DNA of 64,000 nucleotides from Spongospora subterranea f. sp. subterranea (taxonomy: Eukaryota; Endomyxa: Phytomyxea; Phytomyxea; Plasmodiophorida). Within the stretch, counting starts at the first letter, position 1. Every line of letters begins with the position of its first letter. Location of the stretch: positions 41,629-105,628 of the forward strand of contig JAUGWO010000236.1 of the NCBI GenBank assembly GCA_049724395.1, written 5' to 3'. The position numbers and the translations under genes are program-made. Positions 21,772 through 32,952 of this stretch are shown here, in pieces. The notes under the pieces are model-generated. The model made no database searches, had not been told where the DNA came from, and worked only from the letters and a program-made list of their open reading frames with translations.

Positions 21772-22550
21772 CTAGGCAGCAAAAATGCCAAGAAACAATT
21801 TTGGTGAATCTACGCGACGTTTACGTAAAAATGATAAAAGAAAGGGATTTGCATTCAGAGGTGAACCGAGGAAACTGGCAGTTTCTGTAGAATGACACCC
21901 GTTTGATACGTTTTCCCCTGATACCGCCAATCCAATTGCATTCAATAACAGAAAACGTTTGCTCGTGCACCAACTCAATGAACATATTCCGATCAGGGAG
22001 TTATCGTAACGCGCCGACAATCGTCCAGCAACACCTGTAGTCATGTGCATAAACTGAAGAGATCGCAAGCGCAGCACGCAAGAGTCGTTGTCATTCCAAA
22101 TTCGGGTGGGAATCGTAGGCACCATATGTTGCTCGTAACTACCTAAGTCATCAACCAAATAACGATGTTTTGCCATTTGGCCAATACTTGTGTATGCAGC
22201 ATGAATTGGTTCTCCACATTGCTTCCCTTGGCAGCATCGCTCATTTCAGTGCAGTACAAGTTCGATGGTCGATCAGGCACCCGGATCGCCGTTGTGGGTT
22301 GTGTGTCTTGCTGACGACGGCGCGTTCGAGGCGACGGACAGAGCAATTCATGGCCGGAGCCAAATTCAGTTGGGGTGAGTTGCAATCCCTTCACGTTATG
22401 CACATCATTGATGATCGCCTGAAGGATTGTCTGCGCTGGTCTGATTTTCGAGAATTGCTGCAATTGGAATTGGAATCCAATGCTCTTGGAATGATCAATC
22501 TCGATGCCTTCCGAGAATAATCTCCGTTTTTTCTGGTAAATGCCTTCCAC
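21772..22550 (-). CDS. Possible unknown gene, two overlapping frames
   Basis: A 135-codon frame (22550-22143) and a 134-codon frame (22176-21772) overlap by 34 bases on the minus strand and both look more protein-like than their shadows (for example the run SKIRPAQTILQAIINDVHNV in the first, GSYEQHMVPTIPTRIWNDND in the second). They may be two exons or one gene with a frame slip. No domain is recognised. The first frame could begin earlier, at 22594. Low confidence. Confidence 0.28.
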
Positions 22551-22744
22551 ATGATGGAATCTCCAGAATCATCCTGATAAAGAAGTTTACTCAACCTTTG
22601 TATATTGTCGGGGTCGTTTGGCGACCTCTGTGGGTATTGTTGAAGGTTAACAGTTCCAAAAAGTTGAAACGATCTACCTAGATATTTGATTAGTTTAGGA
22701 TCAAATCAGTATTAGAGATTATTTATCTGTCTGTGGGCGCTTTA

Positions 22745-25700
22745 ATGGCCGACGATGGCAGGGAGAAATGGGTGGAAATTTGGGACCAGAACACGGGCAA
22801 ATTCTATTATGCAAATATGGTGAATGGGGAAACCTCATGGGATAGACCGATTGGGGCCGATATCATCCCACAATCGCAGCTAGATGAGACGGTGGATGAA
22901 CAAGAGAACGGGGACGAACAGAACGACGGCGACGAACAGGGGAACGACGGAGACGGACTGGGAGGCGATGACCAACAGGGACATGGCGACAGTACACAGA
23001 ATGACGCCAGTGACGACGACCAACGGTTCGCCTGTCTCCCCTCTGTGAAATATACGGCCCGATTATCGTCGGTTAAACTGGGGATCGGGAAAGACGAGAG
23101 AGAGCAACTGTCGCAAAACGAATGGCAGAAACCGCTAGGGAATGATGGATTAGCGGCCATTGCGGATCTGGATCTGAACGAGGCCGATGAGTTCCAGTTC
23201 AGCGACGATGACGACGATGGCGCTAAAGTCAGCAAAAAACCGGATTATGTTGATAGTGGCGCTCCAGTCTATATTCCCACGTCGCTCAGCAACGTCCAAC
23301 CGCCACGATTGCACAGGTGATGGGCAATGGGTTTTATCCAGAAACTGGGCAGAAATGTGTAAACCGTTATGGATAGGCGAACAAGTAGTAGAGCTCTATC
23401 GAGCCCAGGAAAGGCCAAGCAAGCTCCAGGGACGGAGAACCGAGTTCAACATAATTATGGGAGTAAACTCGCCGTAATTCGCCCATGGACGGATCATCGT
23501 TGTCGGGGGTTGACACAGTTATCAGGTGCTGGATGGGAATAAGTGGAATCAGTGCAAGATATCGTGTACGCCATTACCGTCGTGGCCCAGACCAACGCAT
23601 GCACAAGCCCAGACAGAGGCGGCATTGTTCCCAATGGTTCACTACATCGAAGCCCACTTTCACATCCCGAAGTAGGTTGATGACAACAGCGCCACGAAAC
23701 AGAGCAATATCCGATCGAGCTGTGTTCAGATCGTTTTTCGGGTCGTCGCGCTCACCGGATCTCTCGCTATTACAGCACAAAACCGGACGACAACGGAACC
23801 CCCTGACGAAAACGGTCCCTGTCGAATCTTACTCAACAGTCGCACAGATGCTCAAGAACGTTCAATCCTATATGAAAGACAGGAAATCCAGTAAAGACTC
23901 GTTTGGACACGCTGAACGTATATTATCAACCGGACTCAAATCCAATGAGGTCGATCATCATCGACGACGACGCTGATGGTTTGGGAAGCTGACACATCGT
24001 GAACCAATTCAGAATCTTCGCGCCGAGATCTTTCTCCTTATATTGCAGCAGACGCGTTCCAATCCATCAGTTAAATCTGAGATTCGTGGTTGGCAACTAA
24101 TGCTAATTTGCTGCTCAATAATGACGCCTGGCGAAGAACTGGGCTGCTTTCTGCGGTCGTATTTCCACGAGAAATTGTTGGATTTGCCTGATCAGGTTTG
24201 GGCTACGAGATGATTAGCGCCATTCAACGATGCTGAGTGTGTTTGCGTTGATCCAGGACGAGTTAGTGAGGATCATCGTGTCCTGTATATACTCGTTGGA
24301 GATGACCATTAGTCGGGGAAATCGGCTGGAGGTTCCGTCCCGCGACGAAGTCCAAGCGATCGAATCGGGCGAGCCGAATATAGTCCAGCTCAATCTGCTC
24401 TATGGCGAAGGGATCCAGATCTTGGCCCATTCCCAATCGAACATCGCCGATATTCGCCTGTTGGCGTGTGAGTTCTTCGAGGTCGGTGCCGATTTTCGCA
24501 TCGATAACCCGTTCGCCGTCAACCTGAGAATACCATAGACTGACGACGATCAGTCGATCTGCATATCCGAATCCATATTCGACGGAAAAGGCGGCCGAAT
24601 ATTCATCCCCCTTCGACAGTAAAATTCACTCTATCTCTCTTCAACTGCCACCTTTGAACTGTTTTAAGTTGATATTGCTCATACAGCCATACAATCACTC
24701 TACAGCCATTTGCTCGTTAGAATGTACCTCGTTAAGTTGAGTCGGTTGCCGGCACATACGACTTTTCCAACTTTATGTGAATCCGTTGGAGAAAGTGTCT
24801 GAAAGTGTTTGTGGTTAGGTCGGACCGGATAATGGATCTGATTGTTTCCCGTTCATCGCGATGTCGGTTTGTTAACAGTCAGCTTTGTAGAAGCCCATCG
24901 GGCGACACAAACACTGCCTCAGATCGGGATTTACATCTGGCGTCTGCCGTGTGAAGATGTTCACCGGGGAAGCGGTTCGCGACGACTCGATCAAAGGTGA
25001 GTTGGGAGGCGCTCCCTTTCAGTCGGAATAGACGATGTTGATATTGAGATAGGCGGTAGTCGAGGATTAATGCTGATCGAGGTCCTGGATAGTCTAATCT
25101 ATGGATACCATCACATCCCTGACCAAGATCGGATCACATTAGCGGTGCTGGCTCTGCAAAGCTCCATTGATTGCACCAACGCCCAAGATATCCACGATCT
25201 AATCCAGAGGAATATCGGGCGAATCTCGACCTCAAAACTCAGGTTTTGGGCAAAGGGTTCATGGACACTTCTCTAGTTGACGAGCTGTGGGATCAGAATG
25301 GACCTAGGGGAGTCGGAGCTGATCAACCAATTAAAAGAACAAATGGCAAAATCGAAAGACACAATGACAATCGCCAAAGCTCGAAGGTCGAAAGAGACAA
25401 TGACCAATCAAATTTCGCTAACTTTCGTAGTTTATAGGTTTTTGCTAGATGAGCTCCAGTATCTGCCCACGTTCGCGGCCAACTTTTTTTACTCAGAACA
25501 GCAGATTACGACCAACAAAGGACACGTTGAGACGTTGCCAACGATGCTGGCGATTAGCTGGAGGGGGATATTATTACTGGAGGAGAAACTGTATACGATC
25601 AGGCAAGGAATCACGATCGGCGAGCTATTGACCTATGGCGTCAAAGACGACAAGATACTGATCGTCGTGGGGACATCAATCAAGCACAGCAAGCTGATAT

Positions 25701-25813
25701 TCAGCTCATGGCAAACGCCCTATATTGACGAATGTATCAGACTATGCTGTAAGGATTCACCAGCGATCATGGCGCTAGGGAAAGGGAACAATGCCGACCA
25801 GACAATAATCTAA
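22745..25813 (+). CDS. WW-MyTH4-FERM domain protein, multi-exon
   Basis: Domain order read from successive exons. A WW domain at 22757-22850 (WVEIWDQNTGKFYYANMVNG ETSWDRP). A long acidic, Gln/Asp/Gly-rich linker to about 23230. A MyTH4 domain about 23800-24340, recognised from the QTRSNPSVKSEIRGWQLMLI and CFLRSYFHEKLLDLP segments. The MyTH4-FERM hinge at 24330-24400 (RLEVPSRDEVQAIESGEPNI). A FERM domain to the end, with B-lobe YHHIPDQDRITLAVLALQSS (25100-25170) and C-lobe LLDELQYLPTFAANFFYSEQ and ISWRGILLLEEK (25450-25600). There is no motor domain. Such proteins link actin or microtubules to membranes. Several introns are needed; the first probably begins at the gtgatg near 23318. Between 23320 and 23800 I could not fix exons. 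The likely start is 22745. Confidence 0.75.
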
Positions 25814-26013
25814 TACAGATATTCGATCTGGAACCTGGTAGTTTTTTGCTTCAAGGGGGAAGTTTCTTCAACACTGTACCGAATCGATTTCGGCGTGTGC
25901 TCATCCCTTTTTCCGATAGAATCTAGGACCCGTGAAAAACGTCCTGTGCCTCGGTCACATCTCAACCAGCGCCCGTTCAATACGGTTATAGGGCCAAAAG
26001 AAAACCTGTGATC

Positions 26014-26298
26014 ATGCCACGACCGCTGGTGATGAACGTGGGAGAGAAGTCCAAGCCGCCTGCGTTGCTGAAGGAAATACAGAAAGGGGTCCCACTCAAG
26101 AACAAAACAGCACCGGTTGAGAAGAATGTAGTCGCCGACCAGATCAAGATCCATAGCATAATCAAGAAAGGTGTCGATTTGAAGGCAGTCACTCCGCCTA
26201 GCGAAGATCTGTCGGAGACGATAAAAGCCACATATATCGCCGAGAAGCAAGTCGAAGTGAATGCGACTCCAGCGGCAACAGCACCGGGCACAGCGTGA
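26014..26298 (+). CDS. Small WH2/actobindin-like actin-binding protein
   Basis: A 94-residue protein with two WH2-like repeats: PPALLKEIQKGVPLKNKTAP (residues about 14-33) and IHSIIKKGVDLKAVTPPSED (about 47-66). Both follow the WH2 pattern of a short amphipathic helix, then G-x-x-L-K. Two such repeats in under 100 residues, with a Lys-rich and Ala/Pro-rich remainder, is the layout of actobindin from amoebae, which sequesters actin monomers and dimers. The chosen start is the ATG at 26014. Sequence upstream (25814-26013) shows no obvious first exon, although an acceptor further upstream cannot be excluded. Single-exon. Confidence 0.62.
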   Translation: MPRPLVMNVGEKSKPPALLKEIQKGVPLKNKTAPVEKNVVADQIKIHSIIKKGVDLKAVTPPSEDLSETIKATYIAEKQVEVNATPAATAPGTA

Positions 26299-26444
26299 AC
26301 GATAAACAACGGGCGCAGCAATACCAACCAGACTGACATAAATAAACGAGTGCAGAAAACAGATAGACGAAAAAAAACACGACGGTTCAGTAATATTAAA
26401 TAGTTAGAGAATCTAATTTGGAAGAGGGATAGTAACTTATCAGG

Positions 26445-26948
26445 TTAAATATTGGTAGGTCTGTATCTGGACAGTTCTAGCAGTAATGACTCATTCTCAC
26501 GTTTGAGGCGAACGTTTTCTAGCTCAACAGCCTGTTACGAAGATATCAATCGCCGAGATTACAGAAATGCCAAGGTTGAACAAAAACAGCTGGAATGTCT
26601 TACCTGAACGCGTTCAACGAGGTTTCTCAACGACAACGTGATAGAGTCATTGATAGGCTCATGTCCTTCACCAACAGGGGGAAGATCAAGAATCTCAAAT
26701 CGCGATGAGTTGCATAGTCGAGAACATGGCTGGACGTGATCTGAAGTTTCTTTATCGATCACCACAAATCTGCCAGCAATGCGCCTTTTACAAGTTGCTG
26801 AAGATGGTGAGGGACAGTTCGATGGTGTGCTATTCTCTTCGACGATAGAATCAGAGACTATAAATCGGCCAGCAATTACAGAGGACACAGGAGGTGACTC
26901 CTGACGAGAAGGAGAAGGACTTCGGCATAATGTTGGAGTTTCCATCAT
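26445..26948 (-). CDS. RFx[V/I]-motif protein with C-terminal leucine zipper (TSC22-like)
   Basis: Two exons, 26948-26604 and 26531-26445, joined across a 72-nt intron (gtaaga...taacag), give 143 residues. Three docking-type motifs occur in the Ser/Pro-rich N-terminal part: GRFIV (residues 27-31), GRFVV (59-63) and SRFEI (82-86). RFx[V/I] is the established peptide bound by the CCT domain of SPAK/OSR1 kinases and related folds in WNK and NRBP proteins. The C-terminus is a leucine zipper running across the splice site (LRNLVERVQAVELENVRLKR ENESLLLELS). Motifs plus a short C-terminal zipper is the arrangement of TSC22D proteins, partners of WNK-SPAK signalling in cell-volume control. Homology to TSC22D is my inference; similarity outside the motifs is weak. 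Confidence 0.6.
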
Positions 26949-29000
26949 TTACATTGAACAGCCAAAAGTGCTCGTTTCGATGATAATTAATCGAACAGAA
27001 AATGCCCAAAATATTTCACCGATCAAGGGAACGAACAAACTTGGCAATGCGTGGGCAATGGACTCAGGGTCCAGCTGGCTGAACGCCGTTGCAGAACTTG
27101 GTCGCGGACGGTACGTAAGGATTGAAACTGGCAATGAACGAGCCCCAGGGCGGTTGGGAGACGTAGGATGAGTTGGCGAACTCAAACGATTGCAGTGCGG
27201 CGCACGCTATGAAATAGAACGCCGAACTCGGAATGAGGGTGAATGGGCCAGCGGGGCACGGCGAACGCCAGCGCATTACCATCTCGGGCGCAGTTTATGC
27301 ACCGGTCCACAGTCGCGCAGAATCCTGATGAACCAACGTCGATGGGACGCAGCCGCCTTCGTTACACACCAGCCGTGTAGGCGATGACTGACGTTGATCA
27401 CGTGCGAGTGGTATTTACCGCATTCGGGAGTTTGACTAACAGACAGTGCTGACGACTTGGTGTTGGCCAAGTGTGAATGGGTCACGCCTTGGGACCCATT
27501 CTGGCCAACACCCAAACCTGATCATTGCACGGTGGCGTGGTTGATGAGTGATCAACCTGGACCTCAAGCAATGGAAATCGTATACAGTTCGGGGCAGTTT
27601 TATGTGTTTATAGCGATCACTAATTTCGATGTGAGCTCCTGCACGGAGGATCTTAGGCACTGTGTGATGCCACAATATCACTTCAGTTATTCAATAAACA
27701 ATTGTCCAAATACTTGCAAGCTGCACAAGCACCGATTCATCATTTTGCAGAAACCCGATCATGCAATTTTTCTAACTACCAGCTTCTACAGCCAAATTGA
27801 GAGCTCGGTACCATCAAGCCGACTAGGTTTGGTCATTAGTTTCAAGGTAGTTCATGTTTCAAAACTTTCAACAACCAATTTGATGTAGAGTACAATGTCG
27901 ACCGTTACTAGGGTGCGTTTGGGGAAAGGGTCATTAGTTGGTCAGAGAAAATGAGGTTAGAAGAGTTTCTGATGGCGAAACTGCAGTTGATGCGCTGTTG
28001 GAGTCGCCAGTCAAATTACAGATGTTCGCTGTTGTTGTAAACAATTTGGTTGCGCCGACAATGGGACGCCCTGTGGTACCGGGTTTATGCACCCTAGGTA
28101 ATACCTGGAAAAATGGGCGAAAAGACATCGGAACTATCTAATCCTACAAAGCTTCTTGAATCGAATCATGAACAAATCAGTGAGACAGGCTTTAGCGTAG
28201 GAAGCAGCTGGTATTTGTCGGGGTGTCGAGTACCACAATGCATAGGGTTTTATTAAACTGGAACCTCACGAGTCATGAGAATGGACCTGAAGATCGAGTC
28301 TGGACGTTCACAGTGATTGTTGGTTAGGAGGAATGTCGAGATGAGATGTATGCTTCCGTTCCTCATGCGGAGCAGCAGCAGCAACGTTTTACTTCGTCTA
28401 ATAAAAGCCAAAGTTCAGGTCTCAAAGTGAAATTTGGTAAATGTGGTCAAATTATTTGAGGAAGCGCATTATGAGTGCGACAAACGCTGCTCATAGTTTC
28501 AAACAACAAGCCGCCAAAATCAAACGAGACACTTTGAGTGAACATGGATGACTCGTGTTGATCATTGAACCCGACAAAAAAAAACAGCGACAAACGGCAA
28601 TCACAGACGACGTCACCACCAGATGGTCGATATAGAAAGCCAGCGGCGTCAATTCGTCTCCTCTCCGTTGCTCTGGTCCCTACTCGTTTTCGTCACCCCA
28701 GTTTCGTGCAAATCCTCGGGGACCAGTTTCCACCACACATGGCCTTCTTTCTTTGAAAAAACTGTTTCAGCCGGAATCGGAATGTTTCTTCATATGATCA
28801 TTAGAGTTTGATGATTACGAATAGATGTGAATGGACGCGTATTTATTTCAGCAAGTAAAGCGGCGTGTTTCGCCAACGGGGGTAATGAAGCGGTCAAAGG
28901 ACTGTACCGATCGGCTCAACGACTCTCCAGTCTTACCCGAATCCCATTCATGTCTGCCCAATAGTTGGCAAACTCCCGCTCCCTGGGGAGATCGATCGCA
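26949..29000. other. No secure gene; weak membrane-protein-like frames
   Basis: On the minus strand, 27282-26949 has two frames with hydrophobic stretches (FTLIPSSAFYFIACAALQSF; LPSLFVPLIGEIFWAFSVRL) that could be exons of a small membrane protein, but I could not join them with confidence. The plus frame at 27457-27888 has no recognisable feature. 27890-29000 shows nothing else beyond short frames. Confidence 0.3.
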
Positions 29001-30368
29001 ATGGGGAACTGGATTTGTGCAGAGCCCCAGGCACGACCTCTTTCTGGTTCTGTTCCCACCCCGAAACCGCAACCTGAAGCCGGTCTGCCCGAACAGCCCA
29101 AGCTGGATCCGAAAGATTTCATGGTGATGAAGTTGAAGGACAGCACCATTGTTCGCGAGCCAGGGTATATCAATACTCAAACCATTGACTTAACATGTAT
29201 TCCTCAATCGATATCAATCGTTCGTCAGGTCAATAAATGGGCAGCAATTCATCATCGATACGGTCGACAATTGCGATATATTCCTATTCGATAACAGCGC
29301 CCAGATCATCATCGATTTCGCCACGAACAGTCGAATATTTATCGGGCCATGTGAGTCCAGGTCAGGAAATTGTGCCAATTGCGTCCCGATATCGCCATCC
29401 GTCATTAACACCGTCACCGACGACGCTGCCTCAGCGTTTTCGTGCGCGATTCGAAATCCTGCCGGATCATCTGCGCTTGCCAGCAGCTGCGTACGCGGGA
29501 TTGTGCTGATATCGACATGATGCTTTATTGCTCAACGCAGCCGAGTATCGAGACAAGCAAATCCATGAGGTTATCATGTTTTCAGGTACGATGTGCCGCG
29601 CGATCGCTATCCAGAGTTTTGGGCATGTTCCATTAGTTGACATTTTCCAGATTTCTCTGATCAGTGCTTTTTGCTGTTTTAGTCGTCGTATTTTAGCTTA
29701 GCTAATCAGTTCGCGTTGGCGGGATTATGCGTTTGGGATAACAAATGGTCCCGAGTCCACGATTTCAACGAGGTCGAGGGCGAACGGAACTACACGTTGG
29801 TGAGATCGGGGACCGATCCGAACACGTTCCTGGGCAGGAATCCCAGCCAGGTCTCGTGCACAATACGCCTTGACGAGACGCAGCTCCCATCGCCCGTCCC
29901 GCTCACCTTTGTACCACGAACCGCCAACGACCGACGTTTGTCACCGTTGACCCTGGCTGGTTTCAGGGATCAGGGCGCAATCGAGTCGACCTCTGGTTCG
30001 TGTTGGTCATGGACGATATCGAGGAAATCGCCTTCGCCATCGTCGCCGAACTGTCGAACTCGGACAGGTTCAAATTGATCGAAACCCGACGAGCAGTGTT
30101 AACGCGAACACAGATCGGTAATCGGAAACGCGTCATCAACTCAAAAATCTGTTGAACAATATTCACAGATATATTGTTCCTTCACGGTGGGGAAATACTG
30201 AAATCAACGCGAACACGAATCGAAGGGCAAAACATGATCGCGTTATTGTTCGAAGGAGAACATCGTCCACAGTTGAGTGCTAGAGAATGTGTCTTTCTGG
30301 CACCCGATAAGAAATCATCACAGTATATGGCCAACTGCTTTTTCCAACAATTTAAACCAACAATATAG
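29001..30368 (+). CDS. RP2: XRP2 homologue (TBCC-domain GAP for ARL3)
   Basis: Six exons can be placed: 29001-29164, 29229-29360, 29435-29585, 29683-29910, 29967-30117 and 30169-30368, with introns of 51-97 nt that keep frame. The protein begins MGNWIC, with Gly2 for myristoylation and Cys6 for palmitoylation as in human XRP2 (MGCFF). Then come LDPKDFMVMKLKDSTIVREP and the TBCC beta-helix (NGQQFIIDTVDNCDIFLFDN, IFIGPCESSVFVRDSKSC), CACQQLRTRDCADID with the Arg finger-type QxxxR element, YCSTQPSIETSKSM, and FALAGLCVWDNKWSRVHDFN. The C-terminal NDK-like domain includes WFVLVMDDIEEIAFAIVAEL. XRP2 stimulates GTP hydrolysis by ARL3 and releases lipidated cargo at the ciliary base, which implies a flagellated stage. 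Confidence 0.92.
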
Positions 30369-31427
30369 TATAAAACAATAGATCAATCACAATTTCGTCT
30401 TGTTTCAGTGAAATAGATTATTTGCAGGTTCGATGTTGGTGATGGCGTGGTCAAAAGGAAAGGGGTTCAATAACTGACTAGGGATAGGTTGTCAGTATGA
30501 GTTCAGGTTGATTGATGAAATCAGCAATGATGCCGAAACTACAGGATTACCGGAGCAGCGGGCGAAACCTTTTGGGAAAACCTACTGTGGGTACGTACTT
30601 GTGGTCGGTACTTCAACCGCATGATATCACGAGTTTTGGTCACGCCCAGCATAGCCAAACCAAATTCCATGGCGTATGTTAGCTCCTCGGCACTCATCTA
30701 CTTCTTGAACGATATAAAACGTCTTGAAAATTCCCAAATTGAGTCAAGATTTGAATGGTGAGAATGAACTGCCGTTGTACGAGCCGGTTCGATGACGTAG
30801 ACTTTGTTGATTACGTCGATATGAAACTGGACTGACCAGACGCAAGGAGGTTTGCCGGGCGATTTCGCGCCTTCTGGTGTGACACAATCTATACCGTGAT
30901 TTTTGTCATGATTCAGTACATAGAACCTCGACCGACTACAAGTTCATATTCACAACCGGGAAACATTATCTCGAGTTGAGACCTTGTCAAGTTTTTCGTG
31001 TCAAACATCGATAATGGTGCCGTTATCCCTTGCCGTCTCTTGAAAAGATATTGTAAACTCAGACCAGTTACCAGAATTTGGGTTGTGTCCAACATTTTAC
31101 GCTTATCCACGTACACGATTTCCAACCCGAACACGAGTCGGTTGTTCTCTATTCCGAATGGGATCTATTGGCATCCATCCACATAATATTTGATGGTAAC
31201 CGACTCCAACCATTCATCAGATTCAGCAACAAAATCAATGGACACCGATCGAGCGTGAGTTGCCTGCCTAGTCCAGAGCGGAGGGAGAAATTGACAGAAA
31301 CCAACGGAATTACACGGAAAAGTTCATTTGAATACAAGAGAATAATCCTATAACCTTTGTGGAACTACCCTGAAGTCCATCAGGTTTATTTGACTTCATT
31401 TGCCTTGTTTGTTGAGTCATTGGAGGG
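30369..31427. other. Unresolved; possible minus-strand exons
   Basis: Minus-strand frames at 31337-31149 and 31134-30913 (the latter with GLEIVYVDKRKMLDTTQILV and a following LTRSQLEIMFPGCEYELVVG) look protein-like and could be two exons of one gene, but no family is recognised and no start could be chosen. The remainder of the stretch shows nothing. Confidence 0.3.
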
Positions 31428-32738
31428 TCAACCAATTATCCAACTTTGGCATGACCGATAATTATATTGACAGATATCAGACCCCTTTCTGCCTTTTCCA
31501 GGGCAGCAATCGCGACTGAACTTGGAGTAGTGTACTGATTTTCCCCATCTCCGAATAAATTCCTCGACACTTCCAGCGCAATGACGATGTAAACAATCGT
31601 AAACAGGACGGCTTTTTGTAATCATTTTGGTTAGAGCCGGATGAGGCGATCTCTGTAATGTTGTCTTCGCAATCACGAACTGATCATACTCTTCGAGAAT
31701 TTTGGACAGCGCTGGGAGGAGGTCTTGGATTGAGCTGTTTCGAAGTTTATGTCTTGCTGGAATATCAAATGGTGGCTCGATCGATCCGCAACGATGGGAT
31801 TCCGAACCATGACATTTCCGCATGCTGAAATCCGCATGCGCGAATTGAAAGCCCCATTTTCGAATCCATTCATTTATCTGGTGACCACAGTGATGAACAA
31901 AGCACCCCCAGATGGGTTTCGGGGTCTGATTATAATACGTTCGGAGATGATTTCGAGCTATAATGCCACTTGATCGGTATTTCTCGTTGAATTTCCAGCA
32001 CAGATTGAGTTTCTCTTCTGCGGTTTTTGACGTTGAAACAGCAACAACAAGAGCTTTGAGATCCAATAAACCGAAATCTTTGTCTCTGAAAGCACAAATG
32101 TTAATCAACTGTCTAAAAAAAGGCGAATCAATACCTGTAGTCAGGGTTTCTGACGATTTTCGTCATCTGGAAACCGCAGGTGTTATGATATGATCCACCA
32201 CCGGGGCAGCATTTTACTCCAAAATAACGGTGCTTGAAACGCGCTCCCCAACGTGTCTGGAACAGGTCCATGTCTTTGTCACAACATTTCACAAGACAGT
32301 GAAGGACGGGGATACAGGTGCGCTTGAAGCAAATTATCACCTTAGAACTAATACTGCAGCGCGATTTTCTGCAAGAGAGCAGTTTTAAAACAAAATTCGA
32401 AATTAGGATCAGTTTTTGCAGGGTGCTGGTTGCCTTGGCGATGAGCCTTGGATCAGGAACATCGACTTTGCTTTCTCCGACCTCAACGTTATCCCGCCCC
32501 GACTTTTCGTGCAACAGTAGTTCCATGATGTGTTCCGTCATGGCGACACTGTCGTGATAATCGACCTGTTCTGGACTCCTCTCCTTTCCCTAAGCAGACG
32601 ATACCGTTTGTGATCATCAAATCCCAGACAGAGCGGGGAATCAGAAGTTCCGACCAGAAACACACAGAGGCTATCTTTGTCTTTGACCTCATCCAGGTTC
32701 CAGTTCAGGAGCGGACAGAGCATTCTCAATCCCAACAA
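31428..32738 (-). CDS. Protein with three copies of an unrecognised four-cysteine module
   Basis: Exons: about 32738 to 32650, then 32589-32135, then 32085-31428; the last intron (32086-32134, gtattg...tttcag) keeps frame exactly. Three repeats share the pattern P-h-x2-C-x4-C-x10-W-G-x7-F-x4-C-x-G-x(5-8)-C. Repeat 1 (about 32310-32170) has CLVKCC, RWGARF and KCCPGG; repeat 2 (about 31900-31790) has CFVHHC, KWGFQF and KCHGSE; repeat 3 (about 31600-31470) has CLHRHC, RWGKSV and DCCPGK. Each module is preceded by 40-50 residues of predicted helix. Fixed cysteine spacing suggests either zinc binding or disulfides. I do not recognise the domain. The 5' end is uncertain and may extend into 32.9-34.2 kb, where a candidate signal peptide lies at 34106. 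Confidence 0.6.
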
Positions 32739-32952
32739 GTAATTGGCATTACGAAAATGAACCCTTTTCTTAGTGTGCTTCGAAAATCCATCCTAATACG
32801 CCATAAGCAGATATTGGTGATCACGATTCTCGGCAACCTCTTACTAGTACGAAATTTTCCCGAACGTCAACAGGCTGGTTTTTCGAATTGGTCGTGGTTT
32901 CGATGCGCGAATCGAAAGTTTTGCCATCTACGCTTTCAATTGACTGTTGACC

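Noticed and set aside
22807-23235. Ser-rich minus-strand frame opposite the WW exon
   Set aside because: Reverse shadow of an Asp/Gly/Gln-rich coding stretch.
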